The position numbers were made by a program, and so were the translations under genes. A stretch of DNA of 64,000 nt from Candidatus Dormiibacterota bacterium (GTDB taxonomy: Bacteria > Chloroflexota > Dormibacteria > Aeolococcales > Aeolococcaceae), in contig PLZA01000074.1 of assembly GCA_003153505.1 (NCBI GenBank), positions 143,824-207,823 on the forward strand, in the 5' to 3' direction. Shown here one piece after another: positions 1-8,870 of the stretch. Numbering within the stretch: the first letter of the stretch is position 1; each line of letters starts with the position of its first letter. The notes under the pieces were generated by a model. The model was not told the DNA's origin and made no database searches. It was given only the letters and a program-made list of their open reading frames with translations.

Positions 1-175
1 CATGCTCTCGGCTCGCCTCACCGAACTCAAGGCAGCGGGTTTGGTGACCCGCGAAGTGATCGAAGGGCCGCCGATCGCGTCGTTGTACCGGCTGACCCCG
101 AGCGGTGAGGCGCTCCGTCCCGCGCTGGAAGCCCTCGGCGATTGGGCGCAGGCGCACCTCGGCGTGCCGGTTTGA
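1..175 (+). CDS. HxlR-type winged-helix regulator, C-terminal end (partial)
   Basis: The gene runs in from outside the window and ends at a TGA at 173-175. The visible 57 codons contain the second half of a winged-helix domain: 'LSARLTELKAAGLV', a wing ending in 'YRLTPSGEAL', then a closing helix with 'LGDWAQAHLG'. This order is typical of HxlR-family DNA-binding regulators. Its stop codon overlaps the probable TTG start of an ABC exporter ATPase, so it probably regulates that exporter as a local one-component regulator. MarR or PadR families are alternatives, but the wing and final-helix pattern fits HxlR better. Confidence 0.7.
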   Translation, partial: MLSARLTELKAAGLVTREVIEGPPIASLYRLTPSGEALRPALEALGDWAQAHLGVPV

Positions 176-1107
176 GTCCGGAGGCAACAGCACTCGAGGG
201 TCGCATCGTCGCGAACGATCTGACCAAGGTCTTTGGTGAGGTCAAGGCCGTGGACGGCCTCTCGTTCAGCGTCGAGCCAGGGTCGGTCACCGGGTTCCTC
301 GGTCCGAACGGCGCCGGGAAGACGACGACCCTGCGCATGATCCTCGGGCTGGCCACTCCCACCTCGGGGACCGGGACCATCAGCGGACTCACCTACGCGC
401 ATCTGCCCCATCCGGGGCGAACGGTCGGCGCTGTCCTGGAAGCGACCAGCTTTCATCCCGGCCGCTCTGCCCGCAATCACCTTCGCGTCTTCTGCGCCGC
501 CGCAGGGCTTCCGGACAAGCGAGCCGACGAGGTGCTCGAATGGGTCGGGCTCACCCAGGCCGCGCGCTATTCGGTGCGCGGCTTCTCGCTCGGCATGCGC
601 CAGCGGCTCGGCCTGGCAACGGCGCTTCTCGGCAACCCGCGGGTCCTGCTCCTCGATGAGCCCGCCAACGGGCTCGACCCCGAGGGCATCGCCTGGCTGC
701 GGGGTCTGCTTCGTCACTTCGCTGACGTCGATGGACGGACGGTGCTGATCTCGAGCCACGTGCTGTCGGAGGTCGAGCAGACGGTCGACCGCGTCGTGAT
801 CATCGCGCGCGGCCGGCTCCTCTATGAGGGGAGGCTGGCCGACCTCGAAGGGGCGAACGGTGGTGTCGTGGTGCGGACGCCAAGCCCCGAACAGCTGAGC
901 GGCGCGTTGGCGCCGCTCAATGTCAAGGTCACGCCGCGAGCCGACGGGTCGCTCGGGGTTGTGGGCGCGACTCCTGAGGCCGTCGGCCACGCCGCGTGGG
1001 CAGCGCACGTCGAGCTGCACGAGCTGCGAGCGGGAAGCTCGAGCCTGGAGGAGACCTTCCTGCGATTGACCGCTGAGCCGAGCGCACCCACCGAGCCTGG
1101 CGCGTGA
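172..1107 (+). CDS. ABC-2 type exporter, ATP-binding subunit
   Basis: Cytoplasmic ATPase that would power an export permease. It has a Walker A 'GPNGAGKTT', an ABC signature-like 'FSLGMRQRLGLA', a Walker B 'VLLLDEPANGLDP' and an H-loop 'ISSHVLSE', in the normal order. The C-terminal 80 residues form the extra domain common in drug/bacteriocin-type exporters. The ORF track starts at 142, inside the upstream regulator. I prefer the TTG at 172, which overlaps the regulator stop (TTGA) and implies translational coupling. Its stop overlaps the permease start as GTGA. Substrate cannot be inferred. Confidence 0.88.
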   Translation: MSPEATALEGRIVANDLTKVFGEVKAVDGLSFSVEPGSVTGFLGPNGAGKTTTLRMILGLATPTSGTGTISGLTYAHLPHPGRTVGAVLEATSFHPGRSARNHLRVFCAAAGLPDKRADEVLEWVGLTQAARYSVRGFSLGMRQRLGLATALLGNPRVLLLDEPANGLDPEGIAWLRGLLRHFADVDGRTVLISSHVLSEVEQTVDRVVIIARGRLLYEGRLADLEGANGGVVVRTPSPEQLSGALAPLNVKVTPRADGSLGVVGATPEAVGHAAWAAHVELHELRAGSSSLEETFLRLTAEPSAPTEPGA

Positions 1108-1871
1108 TCAACCTGATCCGCGCCGAATGGCGAAAGGTGATCACCGTCAAGCTCGGCTGGGGCATGCTCCTCGGAGCCCTGGCGCTCGCGGCGCTGGGAG
1201 TTGTCGCGCAGATCGCCAGCAACGGCAATGGTGCCAACGGGAATTTCCTGCCGCCGCTGAGCGCGGCGGAGACGCAGCGGTCTATCGCCGCCTCGTCCGG
1301 GAGCGCCTATCTCTTCTCAGTCGTGGTCGGGATCATCCTGATCACCACCGAGTTCCGCCACTTCACGTCGCGGCCGACATTTCTCATCGAACCGCGACGC
1401 GGGTTGGTCGTGGTCGCCAAGTTGTTGGTGGCCGCGCTCGTCGGCATCATCTATGGAGTCGCGTGCGCCGCCCTGACGGCCGCGATCATGGCAATCTGGT
1501 TCGCCGCCCTGGGCGTCAACATCGGCTGGGTCAGCAACGGCATCCTGCTTTCGATGCTCGGCGACACCGCGGTCATCGCAATCTTCGCTGTCGTGGGCAT
1601 TGGCGTCGGCGTGCTCGTGCGGAATCAGATCGCGGCCATCATCGGCACTCTCGTGTATCTCTTCGTGCTGGAGCCGCTCACCGACATCATTCCGCTGGTG
1701 CAGAAGGCGTATCCATACCTCCCCGGCGCCGCTGCCGCGGCCGTCACGGGTGCAAACCGCGGGAGCCTTGCCCACCTCAACGCCGTTCAGGGCGGCCTGG
1801 TGCTGCTCGGCTACGGACTGCTCTTCGCGGTCGGCGGGTGGCTGTTCACCATCCGCCGCGACATTCCCTGA
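1104..1871 (+). CDS. ABC-2 type transporter permease
   Basis: A 255-residue polytopic membrane protein with about six hydrophobic segments. It starts with the 'MINLIRAEWRKV' amphipathic opening typical of ABC-2 permeases, followed by a first membrane span and an extracytoplasmic loop rich in Ser and Asn. It overlaps the ATPase gene by 4 bp and would form the membrane channel of that exporter. It ends 3 bp before the convergent EAL/GGDEF gene, with no room for a separate terminator. Confidence 0.82.
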   Translation: MINLIRAEWRKVITVKLGWGMLLGALALAALGVVAQIASNGNGANGNFLPPLSAAETQRSIAASSGSAYLFSVVVGIILITTEFRHFTSRPTFLIEPRRGLVVVAKLLVAALVGIIYGVACAALTAAIMAIWFAALGVNIGWVSNGILLSMLGDTAVIAIFAVVGIGVGVLVRNQIAAIIGTLVYLFVLEPLTDIIPLVQKAYPYLPGAAAAAVTGANRGSLAHLNAVQGGLVLLGYGLLFAVGGWLFTIRRDIP

Positions 1872-1874
1872 AGC

Positions 1875-4487
1875 TCAGCTTCCGGACACGATTTCCGGTG
1901 CGGTTGCTCGCGGGGGTCGGCGGCGCGGGAGCGCGATGATCTTGGCTCCGCCACTCAACGGCGTCGCCCGGACCGAGCGATCCCGACCCTCATGCTTCGC
2001 GGAGTACATCGCGCGATCAGCAGCCCCCAGCAGCCGGTCGAGGGTGCCGCCATGAGCGGGATAGGTTGCGATCCCGATCGACGCGGTGAGTCCTCCGAGG
2101 CTGCATCCGTCGGGCATGACAACGTCGCGCACCGCGGCCCGCACCGCATCAGCGGCGATCCATGCGCCTTGCTCGGAGCAATCGTGGAGGAGGAGAACGA
2201 ACTCCTCGCCTCCAAGCCGCACCACGGCGTCGGCGCCGCGCACTGCTGTGCGCAGCTGCGTGGCCACGCGCTGGAGCACGACGTCGCCGATGGCGTGTCC
2301 GCTGCTGTCATTCACGGCCTTGAAATGATCGAGGTCGACGAGAAGCAGTGACAGCGGCTGGCTTTCGCGGGAGGCACGGGCGATGTCGCGTTCGCCGGCA
2401 TCCCGCAGCCAGCGGCTGTTGTACAGGCCCGTCAATGGGTCGGTCATGGCGGCGTTGACGAGCTCGACGTAGAGCTGAGCGTTCCGCCAGGCCGACGCGG
2501 CGACATGTGCGAACAGCGAGGCAGCCTCGAGCTCGTCGGCGCTGAACTGGTCGATCCCAAGACGCCAGCAGTTGATGATGCCGAGCTTGTGCTCGGTCGC
2601 CACGAGCGGCACGAGAAGCAGCGATTCCTGAACGTACGATGTTCCCGGGATCTGCCTCGCCAGCGGATGCATCGAGGTGTCGGGAATGTTCTGCGGCGTG
2701 CCCTTGGCGAAGGCCCAACCGGTGATCCCCGCGTCGAGGGCCATGCTGTTCGCCATGATCTCGTCACGTTCCGGGCCGGTCGCGAGCAGCGGGACCAGGC
2801 GGAAGGTCTCGTAGTCGGCTTCGTAGATCGCCATCTCGGTGACGGGCACGACGTGGCTCATCTGCTCCGCCATGACGCCAAGGATGCGCAAGGGATCGTG
2901 CTCGCTCTGCAGCGCCAGCGCCGCGTCGCTGAGCGACCGAGCCAATCCGCGTCGCGGCCGAGGACGTGCGACGGTGCTCTGCGCAGCGAAGATGTCCGAG
3001 CTTAAGGGTGCTGCCGCGGGCAGGGCGACGCGCGTGGGGGAGACCTTCCGCTGCGCAAACCAGGTTGCATCGACGACCTCCATCGAGGTGTCACCCTTGA
3101 GGCTGTGGGGCAGCACCGGCCGGCCGAGCAGCCATCCCTGTCCGAACTGCACGCCGAGTGACTGGAGTGTCTCCTGTTCGCGTTGGGTCTCAATGCCCTC
3201 GGCGATGACCCGTGCGCCGATGTGTCCGCTGAACGACAGGAGAGCGACCACCAGAGCGCGGCGCGCGCGGTCGGCGTCGATTGCGGTGATCAGCGACCGG
3301 TCCACCTTAATGAACTCCGGGCGCAGCTCTGCGATGACGCGCATGCTGGCGTGCCCCGCGCCGGCGTCGTCGACGGCGATCCGGAAGCCCCGGGCACGGA
3401 GCTCGGCGGCGATCCGCTGCAGCAGCGCGAGATCGGGAACCGGCTCGCGCTCACTGAACTCGAGGACCACCGCGGCCGGGTCGACCCGCGCGTCGTCGAT
3501 GGCCTTGTCGAGCGCGGCCACGCCGCTCTGATCGACGAGAGTGCCGATCAGCACGTTGACGAAGAGATCTGCCTCACCGATGTTCGAGGCGGCCTGCAAC
3601 GCTGCACGTACGCATGCGAGATCGACGGCTGACAGCATGTTGAGCGCGGCAGCCGCGCCGAACAGCTGGTCGGGAGTGCGGATCCGCGTCCGCGGTGGGA
3701 AGCGCGCCAGCGCTTCGTAGCCGATGACCGTGTCGTTGACGAGGCGGACGATCGGTTGCAGAGCCGAGACCATGGTGCCGCTGGTGAGCAGCGAGACGAC
3801 CGTGGCCCGAAGCCGGCGATCGGGGACCAGCGAGGCAGGAGCATCGAAGCGCTCGACTGCCGGTTCGACCCCGGCGGACCATGCCCCGGCGAGCATCGTC
3901 GCGACGACCTCGAGGGTCGGGATCAACGCCGGCGCGCAGCCCGGGCCCCAGGCGGAGACGACGGCGACGACCCGATCCCTGCACGTCACCGGGACGGCGA
4001 TGACGTCGCTCTCGTCGGCCGCATTCGGCAGGGCTTTGGCAAGCGCCGAATCCGTCGTCAGACGGCGCACGGTCTCGGAGGCGTCTGCCACGCCGAAGTA
4101 AGGGCGCCGAAGCCGGACGGGCTGGCGGAGCGATTCGACGCCGTCGAGGGGGATCCGCATGCCCACCATCGTTGACGCCAGGCGCGACGACAGCCGGGCG
4201 ACGAGTGAGGCTGGGACGTGCACGGCGAGCACGACTGCCATGTCCGACTCGACGGCGCTGACGATGCAGGCGACATCAAGGGCAGCGACGGTCGCGACGA
4301 CCTCGGCGGCCGCTTCCCCGGGACTTCGCATGCCTGGGAGCGCGTGGCCGAGGCGAGTGAGGACTTCGAGGCGCGGATCAGGAGACCGTGGAGCCACGAG
4401 CCGAGTGTGCTGCGTCGGATGGCGGCGACTGACAACGGAACGGTCGCGTTCCATCGGCAAATCGCCACATTTCGTGCGGCGGTCCAC
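1875..4487 (-). CDS. Cyclic-di-GMP enzyme, GAF-EAL-GAF-GGDEF order
   Basis: An 870-residue soluble protein. An N-terminal GAF-like region (about 45-205) is followed by an EAL phosphodiesterase domain (about 220-470) with 'GYEALARF', an Asn in 'FVNVLIG', 'LEFSERE', 'DDAGAG', 'FIKVDRSL' and 'AEGIET'. A second GAF-like region (about 540-690) follows, then a C-terminal GGDEF domain with an intact 'RLGGEEFVLLLHD' and an earlier 'DPLTGLYNSRWL'. Catalytic residues of both activities look present. EAL preceding GGDEF reverses the usual order. The GTG start at 4487 is used; an ATG at 4454 is an alternative. It is divergent from the DksA/TraR-like gene. Confidence 0.9.
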   Translation of the reverse strand: MDRRTKCGDLPMERDRSVVSRRHPTQHTRLVAPRSPDPRLEVLTRLGHALPGMRSPGEAAAEVVATVAALDVACIVSAVESDMAVVLAVHVPASLVARLSSRLASTMVGMRIPLDGVESLRQPVRLRRPYFGVADASETVRRLTTDSALAKALPNAADESDVIAVPVTCRDRVVAVVSAWGPGCAPALIPTLEVVATMLAGAWSAGVEPAVERFDAPASLVPDRRLRATVVSLLTSGTMVSALQPIVRLVNDTVIGYEALARFPPRTRIRTPDQLFGAAAALNMLSAVDLACVRAALQAASNIGEADLFVNVLIGTLVDQSGVAALDKAIDDARVDPAAVVLEFSEREPVPDLALLQRIAAELRARGFRIAVDDAGAGHASMRVIAELRPEFIKVDRSLITAIDADRARRALVVALLSFSGHIGARVIAEGIETQREQETLQSLGVQFGQGWLLGRPVLPHSLKGDTSMEVVDATWFAQRKVSPTRVALPAAAPLSSDIFAAQSTVARPRPRRGLARSLSDAALALQSEHDPLRILGVMAEQMSHVVPVTEMAIYEADYETFRLVPLLATGPERDEIMANSMALDAGITGWAFAKGTPQNIPDTSMHPLARQIPGTSYVQESLLLVPLVATEHKLGIINCWRLGIDQFSADELEAASLFAHVAASAWRNAQLYVELVNAAMTDPLTGLYNSRWLRDAGERDIARASRESQPLSLLLVDLDHFKAVNDSSGHAIGDVVLQRVATQLRTAVRGADAVVRLGGEEFVLLLHDCSEQGAWIAADAVRAAVRDVVMPDGCSLGGLTASIGIATYPAHGGTLDRLLGAADRAMYSAKHEGRDRSVRATPLSGGAKIIALPRRRPPRATAPEIVSGS

Positions 4488-4618
4488 GTCGAGGCGCCGT
4501 TGGTGACGATCTGGTTACCTGCGATTCGGCCTCAGGCGGTGTCCCCCGCAGGAGAGCGGGGTACGCTTCGCGAGATGAGCGGCTGTCCAGCCTGTGGCCA
4601 TCGCAACCAGAAGAGAGC

Positions 4619-4996
4619 GTGAAACCGCCGGCCGAGCCCAATCCGTTCGCCGGCGCGCGTGCGGCACTCTCGAGCAAGCGCGCCGAGATCGTCTCCAAGG
4701 TCGACGAGCTGGGCACCCACGATCCGGCCGAGGTCGCCAGTCTCGGTTTCGGGAAGCGTGTCGGTGACGCCACCCTGTACGCGGTCGAGAGGATGACCGA
4801 CGCCTATCGGGCACGGACGATCTATGCGACGGTCGCGGACATCGACCACGCACTGGAGCGGATCGAAGCCGGCGCGTACGGACGGTGCGTCGCCTGTGCC
4901 GGTCCCATCCCCGTTGAACGTCTTCGCGCGGTGCCCTGGGCGGCCCTGTGCGTCCCCTGCAGCGCCAAACCCGTCAGGTCGAAACTGGTGCGCTGA
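4619..4996 (+). CDS. DksA/TraR-family C4 zinc-finger protein
   Basis: A 125-residue protein with a helical N-terminal half and a C-terminal four-cysteine finger: 'CVACAGPIP' followed about 15 residues later by 'CVPC'. This is the DksA/TraR-type zinc finger. Family members bind the RNA polymerase secondary channel and modulate transcription, but the acidic coiled-coil tip cannot be assigned with confidence here. The start is a GTG preceded by a purine-rich AGAGAG. The neighbour on the right is convergent, 15 bp away. Confidence 0.75.
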   Translation: MKPPAEPNPFAGARAALSSKRAEIVSKVDELGTHDPAEVASLGFGKRVGDATLYAVERMTDAYRARTIYATVADIDHALERIEAGAYGRCVACAGPIPVERLRAVPWAALCVPCSAKPVRSKLVR

Positions 4997-5011
4997 CAGG
5001 AACTTTCGGCG

Positions 5012-5560
5012 TCAGCTGCCCCCGGTCACGGAAGGCGCGATCTCACCCCGGCCCGCCTGCTGGAGGTCGATGGGGAGAGCCACACCCAGCTTCCGTCCGA
5101 GGATCTCGAGCTGCACCCGCCACTCGATGATCGCGGCTCGCTGGTCCGACTGCGTGTTGGGGAGGTTCGAGACATTGTCGTCGGCCATCCCGCTCACGAG
5201 CGCATTGAGATAGGAGTCCTCGAAAATGAAGGTGTGCGCATACGGCGCGTTGATTGCGGCGAGCGCGGGATCCGAAGGCTGCAGCGCGTTCACGTCGACG
5301 GTGAAGTCTGCGAAGCGCAGCTCGAGCGCTCCCATCCTCGCAGCGGCTCGAGCATCGGTCAGGCTGTGGTTCTGGAAGCCTTGGATAATCGGGTCGGCGC
5401 CCTGGAGCAGGGCGTTCACCTCAAGCCGGATGGGTTCGACGGCGGCCAGGTATGCCTTGAGATCTGCGGCGGTCGTGCCGGTGTGAACGGCGGGACTCTG
5501 GCCGCACGCGCCTGCGGCGATCGCGGCACATCCGGCGGCCGCGAGCAGCTTCTGTTTCAG
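5012..5560 (-). CDS. Putative secreted lipoprotein, probable CTG start
   Basis: About 182 residues. The reading frame begins with 'KQKLLAAAGCAAIAAGAC', a basic tip, a short hydrophobic stretch and one or two lipobox-like Cys positions, followed by a mostly helical domain with no motif I recognise. The ORF track extends the frame to 6109, but that part is antisense to the acyltransferase gene. No ATG, GTG or TTG lies just before the signal-like segment; a CTG at 5560 does. The function is unknown. It is divergent from the WS/DGAT gene and convergent with the zinc-finger gene. Confidence 0.5.
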   Translation of the reverse strand: MKQKLLAAAGCAAIAAGACGQSPAVHTGTTAADLKAYLAAVEPIRLEVNALLQGADPIIQGFQNHSLTDARAAARMGALELRFADFTVDVNALQPSDPALAAINAPYAHTFIFEDSYLNALVSGMADDNVSNLPNTQSDQRAAIIEWRVQLEILGRKLGVALPIDLQQAGRGEIAPSVTGGS

Positions 5561-5679
5561 ACGGCCACCATGGCGCTCGACGTGCGCACAGCGTTCGCCC
5601 CTGTGATGCGTGATGATCGACCTGCTGCGGAGTATGGTCCGCGAACACGTGCCACCGCCGGGACCTGGAGGGACATGAC

Positions 5680-7170
5680 GTGGATGTGATGAGTGCGCAG
5701 GACGCGGCGTTCCTCCATATCGAGAACGGCAACAACCCCATGCATATCGGGTCGGTTGCCGTCCTCGAGGGGCCCGCACCCGCGTACGGAGACCTCGTGC
5801 GGCTGATCGCCGCCAAGTTGCCCCTGGTGCCGCGCTACCGGCAGAAGGTGCGCTTTGCGCCGGTCGGGCTCGCCCGGCCTGTGTGGGTCGACGATCCGCA
5901 TTTTCAAATCCTGTATCACATCCGGCACACGGCGCTGCCACCGCCGGGCGGGAGAGATGAGCTCCGGAATCTCGCCGGGCGCGTCTTCGCGCAGACCCTC
6001 GATCGAAGCAAGCCCCTCTGGGAACTGTGGATGGTCGAAGGACTCCAGGATGGGCGCTGGGCAGTGATCTCCAAGGTGCATCACTGCATGGTCGACGGGG
6101 TCTCGGCAACTGACCTCCTCACCGTCATGTTCGATGCCGCCGACGACGCAGTGCCGGCTCCGGCCCCAGCCATCGATTGGGATCCGGAACCGGAGCCTGG
6201 AACCTTCATGCTCGCGGCCCACGGCGTGGTCAGGACGCTCGCCGACCCGCTCGGCCGGCTGCGGGACTTCTCCGGAGGGCTCCGGATCACCGCCGGACCG
6301 CGAACGCGCCTCGCCGAGGGAGCCGAGCTCCTGCGCTCCCTCGCCGAATGGACCAGGCGTTCAGCGACCTCGCTCAACGGCTCGATCGGACCGCATCGAA
6401 GGTGGAGCTGGGCAGAAGCCGATCTCGACGACGTCAAGACCGTCCGTCAGGGCCTCGGCGGCACCGTCAACGATGTTGTCCTGGCGGCGATCACGGCCGG
6501 ATTCCGCAGTCTGCTCATCCACCGCGGTGAGGACGTGTCCAACCGGGTGGTGCGGACCCTGGTCCCGGTGTCCGTTCGGGCCGACTCGGAGCGGGGCGTC
6601 TACAACAACCGCGTATCGGGGATCTTTCCGGGGCTTCCCGTGTCGATCGCCGATCCGGGAGAGCGCCTCAATGCGATATCGAGCCAGCTCGCGATGCTCA
6701 AGGGATCGAAGCAGGCGGTCGCCGGCGACGCCCTGGTGAAGCTCGCGGGCTTCGCTCCGCCGATGCTCCTCTCGCTCGGCTCGCGGCTGGCGGCCCGGAC
6801 GCCGCAGCGCGCCCTCCAGACGGTGACCACCAACGTTCCCGGCCCCCAGTTTCCGCTCTACGTCGTCGGCCGGCGGATGGTCTACTCGTACCCCTACGTG
6901 CCGATCATGGGGAGCGTCCGGATCAGCATCGCGATCTTCTCGTACTGCGGCCGTCTCTTCTTCGGGATTACCGGCGACTACGACTCCGTGACCGACATCG
7001 ATGTCCTTCGCGACGGCATCGAGGAGGGGATGCGCGAGCTGGTCGCCGCCGCGGGCGGCTCGGCACCGGGGAGTGCACGCCGTCGCAGCAAGCGATCGCC
7101 TCGCGGATCGGGGTCCCGAACTGCCTCGCGCGACGGTCAGGCGGCCGCCGCGCGCACCGGAAAGAGGTAA
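5680..7170 (+). CDS. Wax ester synthase / diacylglycerol acyltransferase (WS/DGAT)
   Basis: A 496-residue bifunctional acyltransferase family member that transfers acyl-CoA to fatty alcohol or diacylglycerol, making storage wax ester or triacylglycerol. The active-site motif 'HHCMVDG' (HHxxxDG) is intact, preceded by 'KPLWELW' and followed by 'GGTVNDVVLAAI' and a 'NVPGP' segment, as in the family. Length is normal. The GTG start at 5680 is preceded by GGAGGG at 7 bp. The C-terminal 40 residues are basic and Ser/Arg-rich. The 3' end overlaps a convergent lipase-like gene by 34 bp, so synthesis and hydrolysis of neutral lipid may be linked here. Confidence 0.9.
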   Translation: MDVMSAQDAAFLHIENGNNPMHIGSVAVLEGPAPAYGDLVRLIAAKLPLVPRYRQKVRFAPVGLARPVWVDDPHFQILYHIRHTALPPPGGRDELRNLAGRVFAQTLDRSKPLWELWMVEGLQDGRWAVISKVHHCMVDGVSATDLLTVMFDAADDAVPAPAPAIDWDPEPEPGTFMLAAHGVVRTLADPLGRLRDFSGGLRITAGPRTRLAEGAELLRSLAEWTRRSATSLNGSIGPHRRWSWAEADLDDVKTVRQGLGGTVNDVVLAAITAGFRSLLIHRGEDVSNRVVRTLVPVSVRADSERGVYNNRVSGIFPGLPVSIADPGERLNAISSQLAMLKGSKQAVAGDALVKLAGFAPPMLLSLGSRLAARTPQRALQTVTTNVPGPQFPLYVVGRRMVYSYPYVPIMGSVRISIAIFSYCGRLFFGITGDYDSVTDIDVLRDGIEEGMRELVAAAGGSAPGSARRRSKRSPRGSGSRTASRDGQAAAARTGKR

Positions 7171-7937
7171 CGGGCGAGGGATGGTGGCCGGAAGAGCCGC
7201 CAGGCTCCCGCAGGTTGTGCAAGTCGATCCGCGATGATCCAGAGCACAGACGCGTTGTGGCCCATGCCGAGGTGACTGCTGTAGACGGCAACGTTCTCGT
7301 GCTGCCGTCCCGCTGTGTTCAGGCACGCCTGCCAGGGAACGACTCCGTCGAGCCGTGAGTAGACGGCGGTGGTGGGCACCGGGATCGGCAGTGACAGCCG
7401 CTCACGATCGGGAACCGAGCCCGGGCTGACGTGGAGCACCCCCAGGCGCCGGTAGGTCGCGTGTGCCCGGCTGTCGCTCGGGTCGCTGAGGCCGAACGGG
7501 CTCCCGAGCGTGATCACCTGACGGACGAGGGCCGGCCGCGAGCGGGCAAGCTCTCTCGCGAAGATCCCGCCCAGACTCCAGCCCACGAGGCTGACCGGCC
7601 GGCCCGAGGTGCGATGCAGCTCTTCGAGGCGTGTGGTCATGCCACTGAGAATCGCCGGTGTCGGGCCGAGGTTGCGGCCGAGCCGCCAGGGGTGCACGTC
7701 GTAGCCGAGCGAGCGAAGGTATGCCCGCATGGTGGCTGTCGACCTGTCCTCGCCCAGCAGGCCGGGCAGAACCAGCACCGTGTGGCCATCGCCCCGCGGC
7801 GCGCGAAGCAGCACCGGCGCCGCCGCCAGCAGGGCGCCGTAGTCGGCGATGGCCCGCCCCGGCTCGCTGATGAAGAGCGCGAGCGATGGACGCGACGTTG
7901 CGGTCACAACCGGTTCATACCACTCGAGGAGGAGCAA
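7137..7937 (-). CDS. Alpha/beta hydrolase, lipase-like
   Basis: A 266-residue hydrolase. It has an oxyanion-side strand 'TVLVLPGLLG', the nucleophile elbow 'GWSLGG' (GxSxG), and a late His in 'SHLGMGHNASVLW'. The pattern resembles bacterial PGAP1/lipase-type hydrolases; substrate is inferred only from its WS/DGAT neighbour. It is the last gene of a probable crp-like - epimerase - hydrolase operon, starting 12 bp after the epimerase. Its 3' end lies inside the acyltransferase gene on the other strand. Confidence 0.8.
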   Translation of the reverse strand: MLLLEWYEPVVTATSRPSLALFISEPGRAIADYGALLAAAPVLLRAPRGDGHTVLVLPGLLGEDRSTATMRAYLRSLGYDVHPWRLGRNLGPTPAILSGMTTRLEELHRTSGRPVSLVGWSLGGIFARELARSRPALVRQVITLGSPFGLSDPSDSRAHATYRRLGVLHVSPGSVPDRERLSLPIPVPTTAVYSRLDGVVPWQACLNTAGRQHENVAVYSSHLGMGHNASVLWIIADRLAQPAGAWRLFRPPSLARYLFPVRAAAA

Positions 7938-7949
7938 TGGGTGAGGACG

Positions 7950-8870
7950 CTAGAGCGGAGCGATTCCCCAGGTGCTGGAGTGCTCGTCACCGGGTTGCAG
8001 GACGACCAGCCCTGCGCCGGAGTTGAACGCGTCGGGAGCGCAGGTCATCGGCTCGATCGCGAGGCCACGGCGACGCCGATCAGCCTCCGCCAGCGTGTCA
8101 CCGCTGTAGACCATTGCGTAGGGGTGGCTGCCGTCCATCCACACGCAGACGCCGCGCTGGCCATCAGGCGCAGTCAGGGAGATCCGGGTGACGCCGTCGT
8201 CATCGGGGCCGAGCCCGGTGAAGGCGGTGTCCAGCACCAGGGATCCGATGGGACGCGGATCACGGAAGTCGAGGTCGGTACCTGCAACGGGATGTGTCTC
8301 GCCGGTGGGGATGCCGCGGTCATCCGCCTCCAGGGTCGCAGCCGCCGGGAGGCGCAGCCAGGCGTCGTCGATCACCCCGCCGCCGACCCGGACGTACGGG
8401 TGGGAACCGGCACCGAATGGGCACGACCTGTCGCCGAGGTTGGTCGCTATCACCCCCACGGTCAGGCCACGTTCGTCGAGCGCGTATGTTGCGACCAGGC
8501 CGAGGTGGAACGGGTAGCCCTCCTCGGGGAGGAGGTCGAGCGCGAGTGTCACCTTCGCCGTCGCCACGTCCAGGAGCCGCCACGATCTTGCCCGGGTGAG
8601 ACCGTGGATCGCGCACCCGGTCCTCGGTTCGTTGACCGCCAGGCGATTTTCGTGGCCCGCAAAACGATAAGCGGCGCCGGCGACACGGTTCGGCCACGGG
8701 AGGAGGAGATCTCCGCGGCTGCTGCCGTCCTCGTCGTCCCGTCCGTACCCGTCAATGATCGGGAGACCGCCCGCCTCATACTCCCGGAGTCCCGCACCCC
8801 GTTCGACCACGACGGCTCGCTGCCGGCCACTCGTCAGCTCGTACTGACGCCCTGACGGGGGCGCCGTCAC
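7950..8870 (-). CDS. Aldose 1-epimerase (galactose mutarotase family)
   Basis: A 306-residue beta-sandwich enzyme that interconverts alpha and beta anomers of aldoses. Family landmarks are 'LLPWPNRV', 'AIHGLTR' with the first active His, 'GAGSHPYVR' with the second His, and 'LAIEPMTCAPDAFN' with the catalytic Glu. Length is normal for the family. It overlaps the upstream Crp/Fnr-like gene as GTGA and precedes the lipase-like gene by 12 bp, so the three are probably cotranscribed. The sugar specificity is unknown. Confidence 0.88.
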   Translation of the reverse strand: MTAPPSGRQYELTSGRQRAVVVERGAGLREYEAGGLPIIDGYGRDDEDGSSRGDLLLPWPNRVAGAAYRFAGHENRLAVNEPRTGCAIHGLTRARSWRLLDVATAKVTLALDLLPEEGYPFHLGLVATYALDERGLTVGVIATNLGDRSCPFGAGSHPYVRVGGGVIDDAWLRLPAAATLEADDRGIPTGETHPVAGTDLDFRDPRPIGSLVLDTAFTGLGPDDDGVTRISLTAPDGQRGVCVWMDGSHPYAMVYSGDTLAEADRRRRGLAIEPMTCAPDAFNSGAGLVVLQPGDEHSSTWGIAPL

